64,000 nucleotides of DNA. Origin: Bacteroidetes bacterium MedPE-SWsnd-G1 (GTDB lineage: Bacteria; Bacteroidota; Bacteroidia; Flavobacteriales; Flavobacteriaceae). The stretch is from NCBI GenBank assembly GCA_001874265.1, contig MPDD01000007.1, forward strand, positions 1-64,000, given 5' to 3'. Numbering within the stretch: position 1 is the stretch's first letter; each line of letters begins with the position of its first letter. Made by a program: the position numbers and the translations under genes. Shown here in pieces: positions 51,847 through 61,303 of the stretch. Under the pieces are notes generated by a model that saw only the letters and a list, made by a program, of their open reading frames with translations, made no database searches and had not been told where the DNA came from.

Positions 51847-51878
51847 TAAAAAAGCCAGCAAATTGCTGGCTTTTTTTA
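51847..51878. terminator. bidirectional terminator between GH53 and hppA
   Basis: AAAAAAGCCAGCAAATTGCTGGCTTTTTTT, symmetric for the two converging genes. Confidence 0.9.
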
Positions 51879-51895
51879 TTTATTCAGAATCGTGA

Positions 51896-54310
51896 TTAAC
51901 TTTTCTTAACCACTTTTTTCTTTTCAATCTTCACTTCAATCTTATCTCCATCTTTTACTTCAGACTGTAGTTTTTTGATTTGTGCTTCAATCTCTTCGTC
52001 AGTTCCGTCAACCTTTGTGGTAACTTCAACTTTCTCTCCATCAACTTCAGAGATAATTGTTATAGTCCCCGTTGCAACATCAGAATGCTCAGCATGTACC
52101 TCAACTTTAATTTCTTTATGCATCTCTTTTGAACCTGTATGTTCGTTAGAAGAAGTACTTCCTAAAATTGGAGCAAGTACCAATCCAACTAAACATGTCA
52201 ATTTAATTAAGATATTCATAGACGGTCCAGAAGTATCTTTAAACGGATCTCCAACCGTATCTCCAGTTACTGCCGCTTTATGAGCCTCAGAACCTTTAAA
52301 TGTCATCTCACCATCAATTTCTACACCTGCTTCAAAAGATTTCTTAGCATTATCCCAAGCACCTCCAGCATTGTTTTGGAAGATAGCCCACATAACACCA
52401 CTAACACATACACCTGCCATATAACCTCCTAACGGCTCAGCACCAAATGCCAATCCGATAATAATCGGCGTAATAATCGTAATCAATCCAGGAATAATCA
52501 TTTCTCTTAAAGCTGCTTTTGTAGAAATATCTACACACTTAGCATACTCAGGTGTTCCTGTTCCTTCCATAATTCCAGGAATTTCTTTGAACTGACGACG
52601 TACCTCATGTACCATTTCCATGGCCGCCTTACCTACAGATTCCATTGCTAGTGCAGAAAAGATTACGGGAATCATTCCACCTACAAATAGCATTGCTAAT
52701 ACATCTGCCTTAAAGATGTTAATTCCATCAATACCTGTAAATGTAACATACGCTGCAAATAAAGCCAAGGCAGTTAATGCCGCTGATGCAATTGCAAATC
52801 CTTTACCAACTGCTGCAGTTGTATTACCAACTGAATCTAATATATCTGTACGTTCCCTAACGTGACTTTCTAACTCACTCATTTCTGCAACACCCCCAGC
52901 ATTATCTGCAATTGGTCCAAATGCATCAATTGCTAATTGCATCGCTGTTGTAGCCATCATTGCCGACGCTGCTAATGCAACACCATAAAATCCTGCCAAT
53001 TCATAAGAACCATAAATAGCTGCTGCAAATAAAATAACCGATAAGAAAGTAGATTTCATTCCTACCGCCAATCCTGCGATTATGTTCGTTGCTGCTCCAG
53101 TTCCAGAATTTTGAACAATGTCCATAACTGGCTTCTTACCTAAAGAGGTATAGTATGCTGTAACCACAGAAATTAATGCACCTACTGCTAAACCAATACA
53201 CGCTGCATAAAATACGTTCATTGCTGGTACAGTAACATAACCTTCACCAAAGAATTTCATTTCCATTGTTTCTGGTAACATCCAAGTAATTAAAAAATAA
53301 CTCGCTGCTAATGTTAAAATAATCGCCACCCAGTTGCCTAAATCTAACGCTTTCTGAACCTGTGCCTCTTTTGCATCGTTGTTTTTAATTCCAACTAAAA
53401 ATGTTCCAATAATAGACGCTAAAATTCCAACACCTGCAATTACTACAGGCAAAAGAATTGGCCCCATGTTATTGAAATTGTCTGTAAATTGAGCGCCATT
53501 TGCTAAACTAATATCTTGGATTACATAGTTACCCAAAACCATTGCAGCCAATACTGTAGCCACATACGAACCAAATAAATCTGCTCCCATTCCTGCAACA
53601 TCTCCAACATTATCTCCAACGTTATCTGCAATTGTTGCTGGGTTTCTAGGATCATCTTCTGGAATACCCGCTTCAACTTTACCTACTAAATCTGCACCAA
53701 CATCTGCTGCTTTTGTATAAATACCTCCACCTACACGTGCAAATAATGCAATAGATTCAGCACCTAAAGAAAAACCTGCAAGTGTTTCTAACACGATGGT
53801 CATATTTTCATAAAAAGAACCATCATTCCCCATGAATTGCCCAACGAAAAACATAAATATTAAAGTTAAACCTAGTACTGCCAATCCTGCAACTCCTAAG
53901 CCCATTACTGTACCTCCGCCAAATGAAACTTTTAATGCTTGAGGCAAACTAGTTTTTGCTGCTTCCGCTGTACGTGCGTTTGCATCTGTTGCAATACGCA
54001 TCCCAATATTTCCTGCAAATGCCGAAAATACAGCTCCTATAATAAACGCTGGAACGATCATCCAATGTGTATGAACTCCTTCTACAGTAGTAATGAAGAA
54101 TAATGCGATTGATGCGATGACAACAAAAATTGCCAACAATCGGTATTCAGCACTTAAAAAGGCCAAGGCCCCCTCTTTAATACTTTTAGAAATACTTTGC
54201 ATTCTTTCGTTACCGCTAGGCTGTTTTTTAACCCAAGCCATTTTAACTAGCATAAATACCAGTCCTAATACTGCCAAAGCAACTGGCACGTATATAATAT
54301 TAGATTCCAT
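51896..54310 (-). CDS. hppA: membrane-bound ion-pumping pyrophosphatase
   Basis: Membrane pyrophosphatase, 804 aa with about 16 membrane segments, coupling PPi hydrolysis to Na+ or H+ transport. Active-site blocks are [18 protein letters not shown] and the Asp-rich [28 protein letters not shown] has Ala where K+-independent enzymes have Lys, which suggests a K+-dependent enzyme. The last 75 or so residues form a hydrophilic tail ([17 protein letters not shown]... to KKKVVKKS) beyond the conserved core. TACATTTG on the minus strand upstream is a -7 candidate. Confidence 0.95.
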   Translation of the reverse strand: MESNIIYVPVALAVLGLVFMLVKMAWVKKQPSGNERMQSISKSIKEGALAFLSAEYRLLAIFVVIASIALFFITTVEGVHTHWMIVPAFIIGAVFSAFAGNIGMRIATDANARTAEAAKTSLPQALKVSFGGGTVMGLGVAGLAVLGLTLIFMFFVGQFMGNDGSFYENMTIVLETLAGFSLGAESIALFARVGGGIYTKAADVGADLVGKVEAGIPEDDPRNPATIADNVGDNVGDVAGMGADLFGSYVATVLAAMVLGNYVIQDISLANGAQFTDNFNNMGPILLPVVIAGVGILASIIGTFLVGIKNNDAKEAQVQKALDLGNWVAIILTLAASYFLITWMLPETMEMKFFGEGYVTVPAMNVFYAACIGLAVGALISVVTAYYTSLGKKPVMDIVQNSGTGAATNIIAGLAVGMKSTFLSVILFAAAIYGSYELAGFYGVALAASAMMATTAMQLAIDAFGPIADNAGGVAEMSELESHVRERTDILDSVGNTTAAVGKGFAIASAALTALALFAAYVTFTGIDGINIFKADVLAMLFVGGMIPVIFSALAMESVGKAAMEMVHEVRRQFKEIPGIMEGTGTPEYAKCVDISTKAALREMIIPGLITIITPIIIGLAFGAEPLGGYMAGVCVSGVMWAIFQNNAGGAWDNAKKSFEAGVEIDGEMTFKGSEAHKAAVTGDTVGDPFKDTSGPSMNILIKLTCLVGLVLAPILGSTSSNEHTGSKEMHKEIKVEVHAEHSDVATGTITIISEVDGEKVEVTTKVDGTDEEIEAQIKKLQSEVKDGDKIEVKIEKKKVVKKS

Positions 54311-54362
54311 ATTATAGTTTTAATTAATTAAGTGGAGCAAATGTAGTAAAATAAGGGTGAAT

Positions 54363-54400
54363 AAAAAACCTCCTAAAAGTCAAACTTTTAGGAGGTTTTA
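54363..54400 (-). terminator. terminator of the soluble pyrophosphatase gene
   Basis: Minus strand AAAACCTCCTAAAAGT TTG ACTTTTAGGAGGTTTTTT, a perfect long stem with T-run. Confidence 0.9.
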
Positions 54401-54420
54401 ATATACTTAATTCACACTAA

Positions 54421-54948
54421 TTAAATGGTGAAATTTCCACTCGTTTTGTGCTCACTATTCTCATATCTTTCGATGCATTTTTCAAGGATTTCATAAGCTT
54501 CTTCAGCATTACCCCAATCTCCAACATCAACTTTTTTCTTCTCTAAATCTTTATATACCTGAAAGAAATGCTCAATTTCTTGAAGTCTATGTGGATTCAA
54601 TTCAGAAATATCCCCCTTCTTACTCCAAATTGGGTCCGATACGGGAACGCAAACTATTTTTTCGTCTGGTCCTTTCTCATCAGCCATGTGGAAAACACCA
54701 ACTGCTTTCACCTCCATTACGCACATCGGAAATGTTGGCTCGTGCATTAAAACCAAAACATCTAATGGGTCTCCATCTAAAGCCAAAGTTTCTGGAACGA
54801 ATCCGTAATCTCCAGGATACATCATTGAAGAAAATAACATTCGGTCAAAACGAATTTTATTCAATTCAAAATCATACTCATACTTATTTCTACTTCCTTT
54901 TGGAATTTCTATTAAGACATCAAAAGTCTTGGTTTTGCTAATTGTCAT
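54421..54948 (-). CDS. ppa: soluble inorganic pyrophosphatase, family I
   Basis: Cytoplasmic family I pyrophosphatase, 175 aa. Metal and substrate residues are seen in EIPKGSRNKYEYD, MYPGDYGFVPETLALDGDPLDVLVL and ADEKGPDEKIVCVP. It lies directly upstream of the membrane pyrophosphatase on the same strand, but a perfect terminator separates the two. It has its own full-consensus promoter at 54967-54997. Confidence 0.95.
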   Translation of the reverse strand: MTISKTKTFDVLIEIPKGSRNKYEYDFELNKIRFDRMLFSSMMYPGDYGFVPETLALDGDPLDVLVLMHEPTFPMCVMEVKAVGVFHMADEKGPDEKIVCVPVSDPIWSKKGDISELNPHRLQEIEHFFQVYKDLEKKKVDVGDWGNAEEAYEILEKCIERYENSEHKTSGNFTI

Positions 54949-54966
54949 CTTCTAAATTTTGGAGTG

Positions 54967-54997
54967 CAAAAGTAGTGAATATCAACAGTTACCCAAA
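54967..54997 (-). promoter_or_regulatory. promoter of ppa
   Basis: Minus strand TTTG (54994-54997), 19-nt spacer, TACTTTTG (54967-54974): full match to the Bacteroidota pattern, 18 nt before the start codon. Confidence 0.75.
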
Positions 54998-55021
54998 GTA
55001 ATATCTACTAAATTTATGTTT

Positions 55022-57496
55022 TTAAAAACGGAAACCAAAGGAGCCTTTGATTCCAAAATTGTTAGCGTTAGGCATATCTCTATAACTTCCCCGCCAAATA
55101 AAGTCTAAACGAAACACTTTAAATATATTTTCAATTCCTGCACTGTATTCAAAATAAACATCTTCTGGAGCCTGATAAATAACATCGGAAGCATTGATAG
55201 CAATGTTCTCATCGGATATACTTCCCCAAACCGATTTGAATCCTACAACTTCCCTAAAGTTTAACTTTTTTAGAAAAGGAATTTTAGAGAAAAAGCGTCC
55301 GTTAAAATGATGCTCTAAGTGCACTGATGCATGAGTATCGGTAACAAAATCATAATAATCTAATAATGCGTAGGTATTCGGAATTACAAAATAGGATTGG
55401 TTTCCAGGCACAACACTTAATAAACCTAGCGGTACTTCGCCAAATATTTTCCCAGTCTCAAAAGTGGTATATAACCTACCAAAACCTCCGACTAAAAAAC
55501 GCTGATGGTAGTAAAATTGTAACTTATGATAATCGAAATCCGAATCGAAAAGATTTGGAAGACCACGTGTGTAATTAACCAAAATCCTTGCGTAATCCTG
55601 ATTAACGTCATTTCGCTCTACACCGTAACCGATCGTTTCTCTTTTCGGTGTCAATTGCAAAGTAAAATCAAATTCTGCTTGTTTCACTTGAGATTGAGTA
55701 TCTCCGTTTTCATCAAAATAATCAAGATTAAATTCTGGTGATGCGGACTTTAAAGTCCTATATGAAATACCCGTTCTAAAGGTTACATTTTTCTTGGGTT
55801 CAGCCGTAACTAAAAAGTTAGATAAATTTATCGAGGTTAACTTATTAGAATCGCCTGTGGTAAAAAATGCGGATGAAGCAAAACTACGTCCCAAAATATC
55901 ATTTGTCGTGGTTAAACTCACCCCAATTTGCTCCACATCTCTACGGTTACCACCACTTAAAATTATACGGTTCTTTTTATCAACCATCCACTTACCTGAT
56001 AGTCCGTATTTAACCTGATCGTCCTTAAAACCATAAGCCATATAACCTTGCAAACGCCAAGGCTCATTCCCACCAAAATAGGTTCTTCCACCTGCCCGAA
56101 TTCGAAGCCCTTCAACATCATTCATTCCAAAAGTTGAGAATATCGGTCCAAAATCGAAATTATTGAATTCTACATAACCAGATCCTAAAATGGTAACAAG
56201 ACTAGTAATTCGTTTAAATTTAGGAACAGTACTTAAAGTGTCTAACATTTTGTAAACACCTAATTCATCTTTATTTAGTTTCTCTTGTCTGTTTTCATCC
56301 CAATAAGTGTCATCACGTACATAAATACTTTCATCATTTATATCCGCTTCAGTCTTATAGAAATCTTCTCCTTTATCTTCATTGAATCTATAATTCCGGT
56401 ACATGGTGGTACGTTTCCCGTACATACCTTTCGATTTTTCTTTCTTACCAATACTAAAATCAGAAAGCATAAAATCTTTTTTCAAAAGAAAAACAGAATC
56501 ATTCAATACGTCATATTCTTGCTCTATATAAATATCTTTAATCCAATTAATATTTGCACTTTTATTAGCGTACATATTAATTTCTTTAACCGCGAATGTT
56601 GAATCATTTACCCAAAAATCACCTTTAAATGTAAGCTCACCCTTTCTACGAGGGTAATACACTATATTATAGCACCATTTATTATCTATATAGGCACTAT
56701 CAGTTAATGCATAATTGTAGGTTAGTAAACCTGTTTTAGAAAGTGGACTTACAAAACTCTTGTCAAAAATTTTAATATAATTATCGTAGATATTATACTC
56801 TAAATACAAGTCTTTTATATAGGCTATTACATGTTGATTCGATTCAAATCCAGAATTTTTATTACCTACTAAATCTTCTCTTTTTCTTTTAGACTTGTTA
56901 TTTCCGTAGGTCTTATATACAGCTTCATTAATAAATATTGGCAAATACGATTTACCCGTAACTCTTGAAGTATCTACATTATCAAAAATAAATTCCATCC
57001 CCTTATAAATCTTGCGTTGCATCATAACGCTATCTATATTATTGAGGTCGAATTCTAATTTTTCATACTTCTCATATTCATATTGATCAAAAAGATTGGT
57101 TCCGTTTTGCCTTTTCTTTTCCCATATTTTTCTCAGAATTGCAACCGCTGGATTTCCTTTGTTTTTAATTCTTCCAGAATAAATGACCACCTCATCCAGT
57201 TCGTCACTATCTTCTTCTAAAACTATAGATAAATTAAGGTCTCTATTTTTTACTGTTAATTGTTTCGTTTTATAACCAAGGAATGATACTTCAATCTCGG
57301 TGAAGGTTTCATCAGATTCTAAATAAAATCTTCCATCTTCGTCTGAAACGGTACCAACAGTAGAACCAACAAAAACAACATTGGCAAATGGAATACTTTC
57401 CCTATTTTCATCAACAACCACTCCCCCTATTTTTACTTGAGCAAAAATAGTAGTAGCGAATATTAGAAATAATATGGAAAACAGTTTCTTCTTCAT
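55022..57496 (-). CDS. DUF5686 / carboxypeptidase-like regulatory domain outer membrane protein
   Basis: Large exported protein, 824 aa. It has a signal peptide (MKKKLFSILFLIFATTIFAQ), an N-terminal carboxypeptidase-regulatory-like beta-sandwich (VKIGGVVVDENRESIPFANVVFVG, residues about 20-100) and the long DUF5686 region. The C-terminal part looks like an outer membrane barrel (for example FGRLYTTFETGKIFGEVP) and ends in Phe. This combination is common in Flavobacteriia; its role is unknown. The pdhB terminator sits right before its start codon. Confidence 0.88.
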   Translation of the reverse strand: MKKKLFSILFLIFATTIFAQVKIGGVVVDENRESIPFANVVFVGSTVGTVSDEDGRFYLESDETFTEIEVSFLGYKTKQLTVKNRDLNLSIVLEEDSDELDEVVIYSGRIKNKGNPAVAILRKIWEKKRQNGTNLFDQYEYEKYEKLEFDLNNIDSVMMQRKIYKGMEFIFDNVDTSRVTGKSYLPIFINEAVYKTYGNNKSKRKREDLVGNKNSGFESNQHVIAYIKDLYLEYNIYDNYIKIFDKSFVSPLSKTGLLTYNYALTDSAYIDNKWCYNIVYYPRRKGELTFKGDFWVNDSTFAVKEINMYANKSANINWIKDIYIEQEYDVLNDSVFLLKKDFMLSDFSIGKKEKSKGMYGKRTTMYRNYRFNEDKGEDFYKTEADINDESIYVRDDTYWDENRQEKLNKDELGVYKMLDTLSTVPKFKRITSLVTILGSGYVEFNNFDFGPIFSTFGMNDVEGLRIRAGGRTYFGGNEPWRLQGYMAYGFKDDQVKYGLSGKWMVDKKNRIILSGGNRRDVEQIGVSLTTTNDILGRSFASSAFFTTGDSNKLTSINLSNFLVTAEPKKNVTFRTGISYRTLKSASPEFNLDYFDENGDTQSQVKQAEFDFTLQLTPKRETIGYGVERNDVNQDYARILVNYTRGLPNLFDSDFDYHKLQFYYHQRFLVGGFGRLYTTFETGKIFGEVPLGLLSVVPGNQSYFVIPNTYALLDYYDFVTDTHASVHLEHHFNGRFFSKIPFLKKLNFREVVGFKSVWGSISDENIAINASDVIYQAPEDVYFEYSAGIENIFKVFRLDFIWRGSYRDMPNANNFGIKGSFGFRF

Positions 57497-57499
57497 AAA

Positions 57500-57538
57500 T
57501 AAAAAAACCTTTCAAAGACTATAGTTTGAAAGGTTTTA
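57500..57538 (-). terminator. terminator of pdhB
   Basis: Minus strand AAAACCTTTCAAACTATAGTCTTTGAAAGGTTTTTTTATT, with inverted arms AAAACCTTTCAAA/TTTGAAAGGTTTT. It ends 4 nt from the start codon of the DUF5686 gene. Confidence 0.8.
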
Positions 57539-57556
57539 AACGAATTTTATACGTTA

Positions 57557-58537
57557 TTATTTTACGTACATCACTTCTTTAACCGCCTTTACAACATCTC
57601 CTGCATTTGGCAACCACTCTTCTAAAAGAACTGGTGAAAATGGTGCTGGAGTATCAGCAGTCGTTATTCTTTTTATTGGTGCATCTAAATAATCAAATGC
57701 ATTCTCTTGAACTTGATATGTAATTTCAGAAGCTACACTAGCAAAAGGCCAAGCTTCTTCCAATACTACCAATCTATTTGTTTTTTTAACAGACTCGAAA
57801 ATAGTAGCATGGTCCATTGGACGAACAGTTCTTAAATCGATGATTTCACAAGAAATTCCATCCTTTTCTAATTCATCTGCCGCTTTGTAAGCCTCTTTAA
57901 TAATTTTACCAAAAGAAACAATAGTTACATCTGTTCCTTTTCTTTTAATATCTGCAACACCTAAAGGTAATATGTATTCTCCTTCTGGCACTTCTCCCTT
58001 ATCTCCATACATTTGCTCAGACTCCATAAAAATTACTGGATCGTCATCACGAATTGCAGCTTTTAACAAACCTTTTGCATCATATGGATTAGAAGGTACA
58101 ACAACTTTTAATCCCGGTGTATTCGCAAACCAGTTTTCAAACGCTTGTGAATGCGTTGCTCCTAACTGACCTGCAGATGCTGTTGGTCCTCTAAAAACAA
58201 TTGGACATGGAAATTGACCGCCACTCATTTGACGAATCTTTGCTGCATTATTTATAATTTGATCAATACCAACTAATGCAAAGTTAAAGGTCATAAACTC
58301 TACAATTGGTCTATTACCTCCCATTGTAGACCCAACTGAAATACCTGCAAAACCAAGTTCAGCAATTGGAGCATCTATCACTCTTTTTTCCCCAAACTCA
58401 TCTAACATTCCCTTAGAAGCCTTATATGCTCCATTGTATTCTGCAACCTCTTCACCTATTAAAAAAATAGACTCATCTCTGCGCATTTCTTCGCTCATTG
58501 CTTCGCAAACTGCCTCTCTGAATTGTATTGTCTTCAT
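57557..58537 (-). CDS. pdhB: pyruvate dehydrogenase E1 component, beta subunit
   Basis: E1 beta subunit of a 2-oxoacid dehydrogenase, 326 aa: TIQFREAVCEAMSEEMRRDE, VIDAPIAELGFAGISVG, RGPTASAGQLGATHSQAFE and LEEAWPFASVASEI. By length and similarity it is the pyruvate-type PdhB, working with an alpha subunit and E2/E3 that are not in this window. A branched-chain 2-oxoacid enzyme is less likely. TATTTTTG on the minus strand upstream may be its -7 element. Confidence 0.92.
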   Translation of the reverse strand: MKTIQFREAVCEAMSEEMRRDESIFLIGEEVAEYNGAYKASKGMLDEFGEKRVIDAPIAELGFAGISVGSTMGGNRPIVEFMTFNFALVGIDQIINNAAKIRQMSGGQFPCPIVFRGPTASAGQLGATHSQAFENWFANTPGLKVVVPSNPYDAKGLLKAAIRDDDPVIFMESEQMYGDKGEVPEGEYILPLGVADIKRKGTDVTIVSFGKIIKEAYKAADELEKDGISCEIIDLRTVRPMDHATIFESVKKTNRLVVLEEAWPFASVASEITYQVQENAFDYLDAPIKRITTADTPAPFSPVLLEEWLPNAGDVVKAVKEVMYVK

Positions 58538-58720
58538 TTACTATTAATTTGAGAACGCAAAAATAAAACATTTCAGACAATTTTGAAGTCTTTTTCATTT
58601 TAAAATATGACAATAATTTAGGCCATTTACTCCAACATTATCAATTCATATCCAATTTAATTCAAGTTAACTACCCTCATATAATAAGATAGTTAATACT
58701 CCATAATTTTATAATAATTT

Positions 58721-58738
58721 TACTATGCATGCATAGTA
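58721..58738. promoter_or_regulatory. 18-bp perfect palindrome upstream of etfBA
   Basis: TACTATGCATGCATAGTA, perfectly self-complementary, in the divergent gap between pdhB and etfB. It is centred about 40 nt before the likely etfB transcription start (TAACTTCG at 58757-58764 as an imperfect -7 box). Probably a regulator site. Confidence 0.45.
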
Positions 58739-58806
58739 TTTTACAAAAAAATGTCATAACTTCGTACCGTTATAAATCCATTATATCAATTTTAAAAACT
58801 GTTTAA

Positions 58807-59553
58807 ATGAAAATATTAGTTTGTATAAGTCACGTTCCAGACACGACTTCAAAAATAAACTTTACCGAAAATGACTCTAAATTCGACTCGAATGGAGTTC
58901 AATTTGTGATTAATCCGTATGATGAATTTGCACTTACACGTGCCATGTGGTTTAAAGAAAAACAAGGCGCTAGTGTTACCGTTGTTAACGTAGGGAGTTC
59001 AGCAACAGAGCCTACTTTAAGAAAAGCCTTAGCTATTGGCGCAGATGACGCAATAAGGGTAAATGCTGAACCCTTGGATGGATTTTTTGTAGCCAAACAA
59101 TTAGCTGAAGTTGCCAAAAATGGCAGTTATGACTTAGTATTAGCCGGTAAAGAATCTATCGATTATAATGGCGGTATGGTTCCAGGTATGATGTCAGCAA
59201 TACTAGACTGTAATTTTGTAACCGCCTGTGTTGGATTAGAAATTGAAGGATCTAGTGCTACAATTACAAGAGAAATAGATGGAGGTAAAGAAACACTTTC
59301 TGCAGATTTACCTTTAGTTATTGGTGGGCAAAAAGGATTGGTTGAAGAAAAAGACCTTAGAATTCCGAATATGAGAGGAATTATGATGGCTCGTAAAAAG
59401 CCTTTAAACATTGTTGAACCGGTTGATTTTGAACCAACAACAACCACTGTTAGTTTTGAAAAACCTGAAGCCAAAGGTGCTTGCACAATGATAGACGCAG
59501 GGAATTTAGATGAACTTATTTCATTATTGCACAACGAAGCTAAAGTAATTTAA
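58807..59553 (+). CDS. etfB: electron transfer flavoprotein, beta subunit
   Basis: ETF beta, 248 aa, the AMP-binding partner of EtfA, passing electrons from acyl-CoA and related dehydrogenases to the quinone pool. Family blocks: KILVCISHVPDTTSKINF, VINPYDEFALTRAM, DLVLAGKESIDYNGGMVPGM and the recognition-loop segment VIGGQKGLVEEKDLRIPNMRGIM. It is followed by etfA after 78 nt. Confidence 0.95.
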   Translation: MKILVCISHVPDTTSKINFTENDSKFDSNGVQFVINPYDEFALTRAMWFKEKQGASVTVVNVGSSATEPTLRKALAIGADDAIRVNAEPLDGFFVAKQLAEVAKNGSYDLVLAGKESIDYNGGMVPGMMSAILDCNFVTACVGLEIEGSSATITREIDGGKETLSADLPLVIGGQKGLVEEKDLRIPNMRGIMMARKKPLNIVEPVDFEPTTTTVSFEKPEAKGACTMIDAGNLDELISLLHNEAKVI

Positions 59554-59631
59554 TCAATATCCAATCGAAAAGACTTTATCATTTAAAAGTAGATGAATGA
59601 TTCAAAAGTTTAGGATTAAAAAATCAGAAAT

Positions 59632-60591
59632 ATGTCAGTTTTAGTATATGCCGAGTCATCGGAAGGAAAATATAAAAAAGTAGCTTTTGAAGCTACATCA
59701 TACGGTAAACAAGTTGCAGATCAACTCGGAGTTGATTTACATGTTTTAACCATAGGTGGTGAAAACCCATCTGAACTTGGTGCTTATGGAGCATCAAATA
59801 TTATATCAGTTAATAATGTGACAAATAATTCGGATGCTAAAGTAGTTGCCAATGTAATTAAGGAAACTGCAAACAATAAAGGCGCAACTGTTATCATAAT
59901 CGATTCAAGCGCTAATGGATTATCTATTACTCCGTTAGTTGCTGTTAATTTAAATGCAGGATTGGCTACAAATGTAGTTGCTGTTCCTTCTAGTACAACT
60001 CCTTTTGTTGTTAAAAGGAAGGCATTTTCTAACAAAGCATTTAACAGTACCCAAATTTCATCTGATGTGAAAGTAATTGGTCTTGCTAAAAACTCATTCG
60101 GAATACTTGAAAACAAGGTAGAGGCATCTGTTGAATCATTTGATGCAACAATAATTTCAAGTGGAATAACTTCAACTTCTTTGGATAAATCCACCGGTAC
60201 AGTAACAATTGCTGATGCAGAAACCGTAGTTTCAGGTGGACGTGGATTGAAAGGTCCGGAGAACTGGGGTATGATTGAAGAACTTGCCACGGTTTTAGGA
60301 GCAGCAACTGCTTGTTCTAAACCAGTATCGGATTTGGGATGGAGACCACATAATGAACACGTTGGACAAACAGGAAAACCTGTATCATCTAATCTTTATA
60401 TTGCCATTGGTATTTCAGGAGCGATTCAACATCTTGCTGGAATAAATGCATCAAAAGTTAAAGTTGTAATCAATACGGACCCTGAAGCTCCATTCTTTAA
60501 AGCTGCAGATTACGGTATCGTTGGAGACGCATTTGAGGTGGTTCCTAGCTTAATAGAAAAGTTAAAGGCTTTTAAAGCCCAAAACGCATAA
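59632..60591 (+). CDS. etfA: electron transfer flavoprotein, alpha subunit
   Basis: ETF alpha, 319 aa. The C-terminal FAD-binding domain has VVSGGRGLKGPENWGMIEELATVLGAA, SDLGWRPHNEHVGQTGKPV and IGISGAIQHLAGI, and NTDPEAPFFKAADYGIVGD closes the flavin site. The N-terminal domain (SVLVYAESSEGKYKKVAFEA) pairs with EtfB. A long inverted repeat with T-run terminates the pair. Confidence 0.95.
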   Translation: MSVLVYAESSEGKYKKVAFEATSYGKQVADQLGVDLHVLTIGGENPSELGAYGASNIISVNNVTNNSDAKVVANVIKETANNKGATVIIIDSSANGLSITPLVAVNLNAGLATNVVAVPSSTTPFVVKRKAFSNKAFNSTQISSDVKVIGLAKNSFGILENKVEASVESFDATIISSGITSTSLDKSTGTVTIADAETVVSGGRGLKGPENWGMIEELATVLGAATACSKPVSDLGWRPHNEHVGQTGKPVSSNLYIAIGISGAIQHLAGINASKVKVVINTDPEAPFFKAADYGIVGDAFEVVPSLIEKLKAFKAQNA

Positions 60592-60615
60592 TTTTTGTAA
60601 ATTGTGCCGCGAAGG

Positions 60616-60663
60616 CTGTCTAATTTTAGATTTTCTAAAGGTCTTGAATTAGACAGTTTTTTA
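60616..60663 (+). terminator. terminator of etfBA
   Basis: CTGTCTAATT ... AATTAGACAG followed by TTTTTT; the loop holds a smaller TTAGATTTTCTAA hairpin. Confidence 0.8.
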
Positions 60664-60695
60664 TTGCATTATGATTAACGAAAAAACGTTCCAAA

Positions 60696-61298
60696 TTGAG
60701 TTTAGTTAGATTAGATATAAAAGGAATTTCATATAGCCAAACACAAAGTGGTGCATATGCCTTAGTATTGAGTGAGGTTGATGGATCGCGAACTCTTCCA
60801 ATTGTAATTGGCGCTTTTGAAGCACAATCTATTGCAATTGCACTTGAAAAAGAAATAAAACCACCTAGACCTTTAACACACGATCTCTTTAAAAGTTTTG
60901 CTGACAGGTTTCATATTATTATTAAACAAGTTATCATACATAAATTGGTAGATGGTGTTTTCTACTCTAGTTTAATCTGTGAAAGAGATGGTATAAAGGA
61001 AATTATAGATACTAGAACATCAGATGCTATTGCTTTGGCAACTCGTTTTGATGCACCAATATTCACCTATGAAAATATATTAGACAAAGCAGGTGTATAT
61101 CTAAAATTAAAAGACGAAGAAGAAGTTGAAGAAGAAGAGTTGATTTTAGAAGATTTAATTCCTGAAACCATTGAAGAAACTTCATATTCTTCTGAAAGTT
61201 TAGAGTCGTTGAATCAAAAATTGTCGGAAGCTGTTACTAACGAAGACTACGAATTAGCTGCTAAAATTCGAGACGAAATAAATAAAAGAAATATCTAA
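60696..61298 (+). CDS. bifunctional nuclease (DUF151) family protein with UVR motif
   Basis: DUF151-type bifunctional nuclease protein, 200 aa. The first 130 residues show LDIKGISYSQTQSGAYALVLSEVDG, GAFEAQSIAIALE and TRTSDAIALATRF. After an acidic linker (EEEVEEEELILEDL) the C-terminus has a UvrB/UvrC-type helical hairpin (LNQKLSEAVTNEDYELAAKIRDEI). No ATG fits: the reading frame begins at TTG (60696), with an in-frame stop shortly before. It is followed by the nucleoside transporter after 5 nt, so the two are co-transcribed. Confidence 0.88.
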   Translation: MSLVRLDIKGISYSQTQSGAYALVLSEVDGSRTLPIVIGAFEAQSIAIALEKEIKPPRPLTHDLFKSFADRFHIIIKQVIIHKLVDGVFYSSLICERDGIKEIIDTRTSDAIALATRFDAPIFTYENILDKAGVYLKLKDEEEVEEEELILEDLIPETIEETSYSSESLESLNQKLSEAVTNEDYELAAKIRDEINKRNI

Positions 61299-61303
61299 CT
61301 TAT

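Noticed and set aside
51975-52283. 102-aa plus-strand ORF opposite the hppA tail
   Set aside because: Antisense shadow rich in Ser/Thr/Val, no start signal.
54591-54941. 116-aa plus-strand ORF opposite ppa
   Set aside because: Shadow of the pyrophosphatase gene; composition is unlike a real protein.
59784-60290. 168-aa antisense ORF within etfA (and 123-aa antisense ORF 59163-59534 within etfB)
   Set aside because: Both lie wholly opposite convincing ETF genes; open frames on the complement are expected from the codon pattern, and the translations show no motif.
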